The notes below the pieces were generated by a model. The model ran no database searches, was not told the origin of the DNA, and worked only from the letters and a program-made list of their open reading frames with translations. Source: JASGDC01 sp047608145 (GTDB lineage: Bacteria > Actinomycetota > Actinomycetes > Actinomycetales > Micrococcaceae). From it: 64,000 bases of DNA. This document shows positions 61,851 through 64,000 of the stretch, piece after piece (the first letter of the stretch is position 1; each line of letters begins with the position of its first letter). Made by a program: the position numbers and the translations under genes. The stretch lies in the NCBI GenBank assembly GCA_047608145.1, contig JASGDC010000021.1, forward strand, positions 96,701-160,700, written 5' to 3'.

Positions 61851-62093
61851 TTAAGAAAGGTAAGTGTAAGGAACTGTCTCTAATTCTTTATTTGTAGCTA
61901 TTTTTTCGATATAGTCACGAATTTTCCATACAAGTGCCGGGTTTGAATCAGTAGTGAGGTTTAGATTTTCATTAACGACTGATACTGGAATTTTAATATC
62001 ATCAGCAATATTTGCAGTTGTTAATTCTGCCATATTTAAGTTCTTAGTAAGTTCTGTGCGCGTAGTAGCACGCTGAGCAGAGTTTAATGACAT
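61851..62093 (-). CDS. DUF2316 family protein, C-terminus truncated
   Basis: 80 aa with GGAGGAAC upstream of the ATG. MSLNSAQRATTRTELTKNLN and VWKIRDYIEKIATNKELETV match DUF2316. Full-length members are ~100 aa and end in a conserved block after PYTAL/PYTYL; here the frame stops at PYTYLS, exactly where the adenylyltransferase fragment begins. The gene has a sound start, but its last ~20 residues were lost in the fusion. Confidence 0.7.
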   Translation of the reverse strand: MSLNSAQRATTRTELTKNLNMAELTTANIADDIKIPVSVVNENLNLTTDSNPALVWKIRDYIEKIATNKELETVPYTYLS

Positions 62094-62142
62094 GATAGTT
62101 CCTCCAGTATGGATAACTAAGCCTTATTCAATCTACAACAGG

Positions 62143-62148
62143 TATAAT
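62143..62148 (+). promoter_or_regulatory. -10 box of the 55-aa membrane protein gene
   Basis: TATAAT with 7 nt to the ATG at 62156. This makes the very short frame credible. Confidence 0.55.
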
Positions 62149-62155
62149 TCTGGTA

Positions 62156-62323
62156 ATGGACGCTTCAAGTAAACTTGCATTAATTTCGCTAATCGTGGCT
62201 ATTGTGTCACTTATGATAGCTGGTATCTCAATTATCATTACAGTATTCTCAATTACTATCGCAAAGGATGCCAATAAACGTGCAACTGAGGCCATTGAAT
62301 CTTTAAAAGAAGTTCAAGAATAG
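62156..62323 (+). CDS. 55-aa single-span membrane protein
   Basis: Encodes MDASSKLALISLIVAIVSLM, then IAGISIIITVFSITIAKDAN and a basic/amphipathic tail. One long hydrophobic helix of ~33 residues is followed by ~20 polar residues ending KEVQE. There is a clean leaderless promoter. The size and shape recall small regulatory or toxin-like membrane peptides, but no family is recognised. Confidence 0.6.
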   Translation: MDASSKLALISLIVAIVSLMIAGISIIITVFSITIAKDANKRATEAIESLKEVQE

Positions 62324-62387
62324 CTGATAATGTTTTCCGGTTCTCCAAATTTTCACAATAATTATGCGTACTTAAAGTTAGGCGACC

Positions 62388-62912
62388 ATGGAAAATAGTA
62401 TTATCTTAGAGGTATTAAATTTAGTTCATGCAGAAGAATTACTTAAGCTACATATTCAAAATAGGAAATTCTTAGAACCTTGGGAGCCTAAAAGGTCTAA
62501 TGAATTCTATACTTTAAAAGGGCAACAAGAGGCAATAACAAGAAGTGTAGCGGCGTATCAAGCTGAAACTGATATACCTTTTGTTATCTTAAAAGACCAA
62601 AAAATTGTCGGCACTATGAACATAAGTGGAATCGTTAAAGGTGTTTTTGAATCTTGTAACATTGGGTATTGGGTTTCTGAAGAGCATTTAGGGCAGGGGA
62701 TTGCCAGCAAAGCAGTTAAATTAGTTAAGTGCATAGTATTCAAGGAGCTTAAGTTGCATCGAATTCAGGCAGGTACTTTACCCAATAATTTAGCTTCACA
62801 AAAAGTGCTTATTAAGAATGGTTTTAGCAGATACGGTTATGCGCCAAATTACTTAAAAATCAATGGAAAATGGCAAGACCATATCCTATTTCAACTTATA
62901 AATGAGAAATAG
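62388..62912 (+). CDS. GNAT acetyltransferase, RimJ type
   Basis: 174 aa. FLEPWEPKRSNEFYTLKGQQ, IVGTMNISGIVKGVFESCNI, the acetyl-CoA loop EEHLGQGIASKAVKL and HRIQAGTLPNNLASQKVLIK are typical of the ribosomal-protein alanine acetyltransferase group RimJ/RimL. Acceptor unknown. It is followed by a decayed tRNA sequence. Confidence 0.88.
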   Translation: MENSIILEVLNLVHAEELLKLHIQNRKFLEPWEPKRSNEFYTLKGQQEAITRSVAAYQAETDIPFVILKDQKIVGTMNISGIVKGVFESCNIGYWVSEEHLGQGIASKAVKLVKCIVFKELKLHRIQAGTLPNNLASQKVLIKNGFSRYGYAPNYLKINGKWQDHILFQLINEK

Positions 62913-62937
62913 TTTATAGAAGTTGTAGATGTTCGTG

Positions 62938-63000
62938 AAGGCTAGAGAGAATCGAACTCACAACCTACAGCTTAGAAGTCTGTTATGTTCAACTAACTTA
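62938..63000 (-). pseudogene. tRNA-Arg(UCU)-like pseudogene
   Basis: On the minus strand AACAGACTTCTAAGCTGTAG and GGTTGTGAGTTCGATTC match the anticodon and T arms of the tRNA-Arg at 63234, with a mismatch in the anticodon stem. The acceptor and D arms are not recognisable. It may be a decayed copy or a tRNA-derived integration scar. 63001-63233 shows nothing else. Confidence 0.6.
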
Positions 63001-63233
63001 GTTATTAAAATAGTAAAAAGCTGAAGAGCTTATTAGCCAATTGCCAATATCAACAACAGGATTCTTCCTTGGGGATTACATTAGCCATTGAATGCAACAA
63101 TAAGTTTATCTTTCTTTTACAAAATGTAACTACATTGCTAACCATTAAAACTCAACATAATTTTTGAAGTGGTGGTTTGTATTAGTTGTCAGTTTTAAAA
63201 AGGTATTCCTGTATTGTAGAATTGTTAAAGCAT

Positions 63234-63306
63234 GCCCCAGTAGCTCAATGGATAGAGCAACAGACTTCTAATCTGTAGGTTGTGGGTTCGAGTCCCGTCT
63301 GGGGTG
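63234..63306 (+). tRNA. tRNA-Arg (UCU)
   Basis: Acceptor GCCCCAG pairs with CTGGGGT (G1-U72 wobble). D-arm AGCTCAATGGATAGAGC, anticodon loop CTTCTAA (UCU), T-loop TTCGAGT. All conserved bases are in place. Confidence 0.94.
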
Positions 63307-63311
63307 CTATC

Positions 63312-63347
63312 ATTCCCTTATTTCTGTAGTGAAATAGGGGAATTTCT
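63312..63347 (+). terminator. terminator of tRNA-Arg
   Basis: ATTCCCTTATTTC pairs with GAAATAGGGGAAT (one G-U) around TGTAGT, then TTCTATTT. Confidence 0.8.
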
Positions 63348-63398
63348 ATTTAAATAACAATGTGTTTTTTGCAGTTTATTCGCAATTGAAATGTTAGG

Positions 63399-63863
63399 TT
63401 AATCCAGCAGTTCTTTTTTCTTCTCAGTTAATTCTTCAGCAGTTATATGTCCTTTTTCATGTAGTTCTACATACTTCATTAAAACATCTACATTGTTATC
63501 ACTGGGCTGAGTATTTTTAATTATTGGCTCTTGAGCTCTTTTTGCTCCTGCTATTTGGATACGACAAGCATTGGCAAGTCTTTGTGCATCCTTTTTATTC
63601 ATATCTTTATATTCAGCACCTACTCCGGGACCTTTAACTACCACGCCACCAATTAAATTGCTGGTATTTTCAACAGATGTGATTTCATAAAGGTTCATGT
63701 CACTGACTTTTTCAACTCCTAGGAGACTTGCTACATAAACTAATCTTTTGTCAGTTAATGCTATTGCTCCAGTTGAATTTCCTAATGTAGCTGCTGCAAC
63801 GTCAATAAGTATCTCATCATGAAAAAGTGCCGTGGGAAGTTTATCCAGAAGTTTGTTATACAT
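63399..63863 (-). CDS. PH-like domain plus SHOCT domain protein
   Basis: 154 aa. Residues ~5-105 are a bacterial PH-like (YokE-type) domain: GAIALTDKRLVYVASLLGVE and YEITSVENTSNLIGGVVV. The C-terminal ~30 residues are a SHOCT helix pair (LMKYVELHEKGHITAEELTE then KKKELL). No membrane helix. Such proteins may bind lipids or act as adaptors; function unknown. 63864-64000 holds no clear gene. Confidence 0.85.
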   Translation of the reverse strand: MYNKLLDKLPTALFHDEILIDVAAATLGNSTGAIALTDKRLVYVASLLGVEKVSDMNLYEITSVENTSNLIGGVVVKGPGVGAEYKDMNKKDAQRLANACRIQIAGAKRAQEPIIKNTQPSDNNVDVLMKYVELHEKGHITAEELTEKKKELLD

Positions 63864-64000
63864 AAAGGATAATGGGAATTATATACTTGCTGGACAAGCC
63901 AGCTTGGATATTTTAGTTGTACTCACAGCATTACTGCCATGTGTAGAACTTAGCCTATTCTTATTAGGCGTATTTGTCGCTTGATTAAAAGGGTAACCAA

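Noticed and set aside
1..64000. CRISPR arrays or cas genes
   Set aside because: No regularly spaced repeats were seen; the nuclease at 46219 lacks the Cas4 cysteine cluster.

Overview
The window is AT-rich DNA (roughly 40% G+C by eye) from a member of the Actinomycetota. The evidence is the mismatch endonuclease NucS, the DUF3039 and DUF3046 small proteins, a ThyX thymidylate synthase, an RNase HI/phosphatase fusion protein, and the gene order dapB-thyX-dapA-rnj-ftsK-pgsA-cinA-HTH-DUF3046-recA-recX. Low G+C, many decaying genes and several secreted surface proteins suggest a host-associated species with a shrinking genome. The genus cannot be named from the sequence. At least a dozen genes have a TANNNT -10 box 6-7 nt before the start codon, so leaderless transcription looks common.

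Layout. 1-5270: nagA (cut by the window edge) with nucS, an alpha/beta hydrolase, an AI-2E-type permease and two exported or membrane proteins of unknown role. 5280-20470: a long plus-strand housekeeping run (thioredoxin-TPR, malic enzyme, nagB, lysine genes dapB/dapA, thyX, RNase J, FtsK, PgsA, CinA, RecA/RecX) ending at a strong terminator. 20600-25000: an accessory island with a Tat-exported surface protein gene that carries a frameshift, its own tatA-like gene, a decayed IS3-family element and a truncated surface-protein paralogue. 25185-42660: housekeeping and general genes (miaB-miaA-dapF, RNase H, Nif3, tandem MFS transporters of which one is broken, RNase P RNA, a TetR-controlled membrane protein, methyltransferase, deformylase, acyl-CoA dehydrogenase). 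42900-46200: three tRNA genes including one aberrant tRNA-Gly(UCC), a second phase-variable surface protein with RCC1 repeats, and remnants of an aldehyde dehydrogenase and an Abi phage-defence gene. 46219-54690: nuclease-like protein, butanediol dehydrogenase, def-fmt-rsmB-rpe, thrS, HIT protein. 55040-63860: ABC exporter, UvrA-like protein, two-component system, fused remnants of DUF2316 and aminoglycoside adenylyltransferase genes, acetyltransferase, tRNA-Arg and a PH/SHOCT protein.

The most interesting signal is a set of three long G homopolymers (9, 12 and 16 G). Two lie just upstream of paralogous twin-arginine (Tat) exported surface proteins. The third lies inside the start of an IS3-type orfA next to a truncated third paralogue. 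With a dedicated TatA-like protein beside the first locus, this looks like a poly-G phase-variable Tat-secreted surface antigen family. The genome uses NucS, a mismatch-repair enzyme that in mycobacteria does not correct indels, so such tracts should be hypermutable all the time. A second unusual item is the aberrant tRNA-Gly(UCC), which resembles the non-proteinogenic glycine tRNAs that staphylococci use for cell-wall synthesis.
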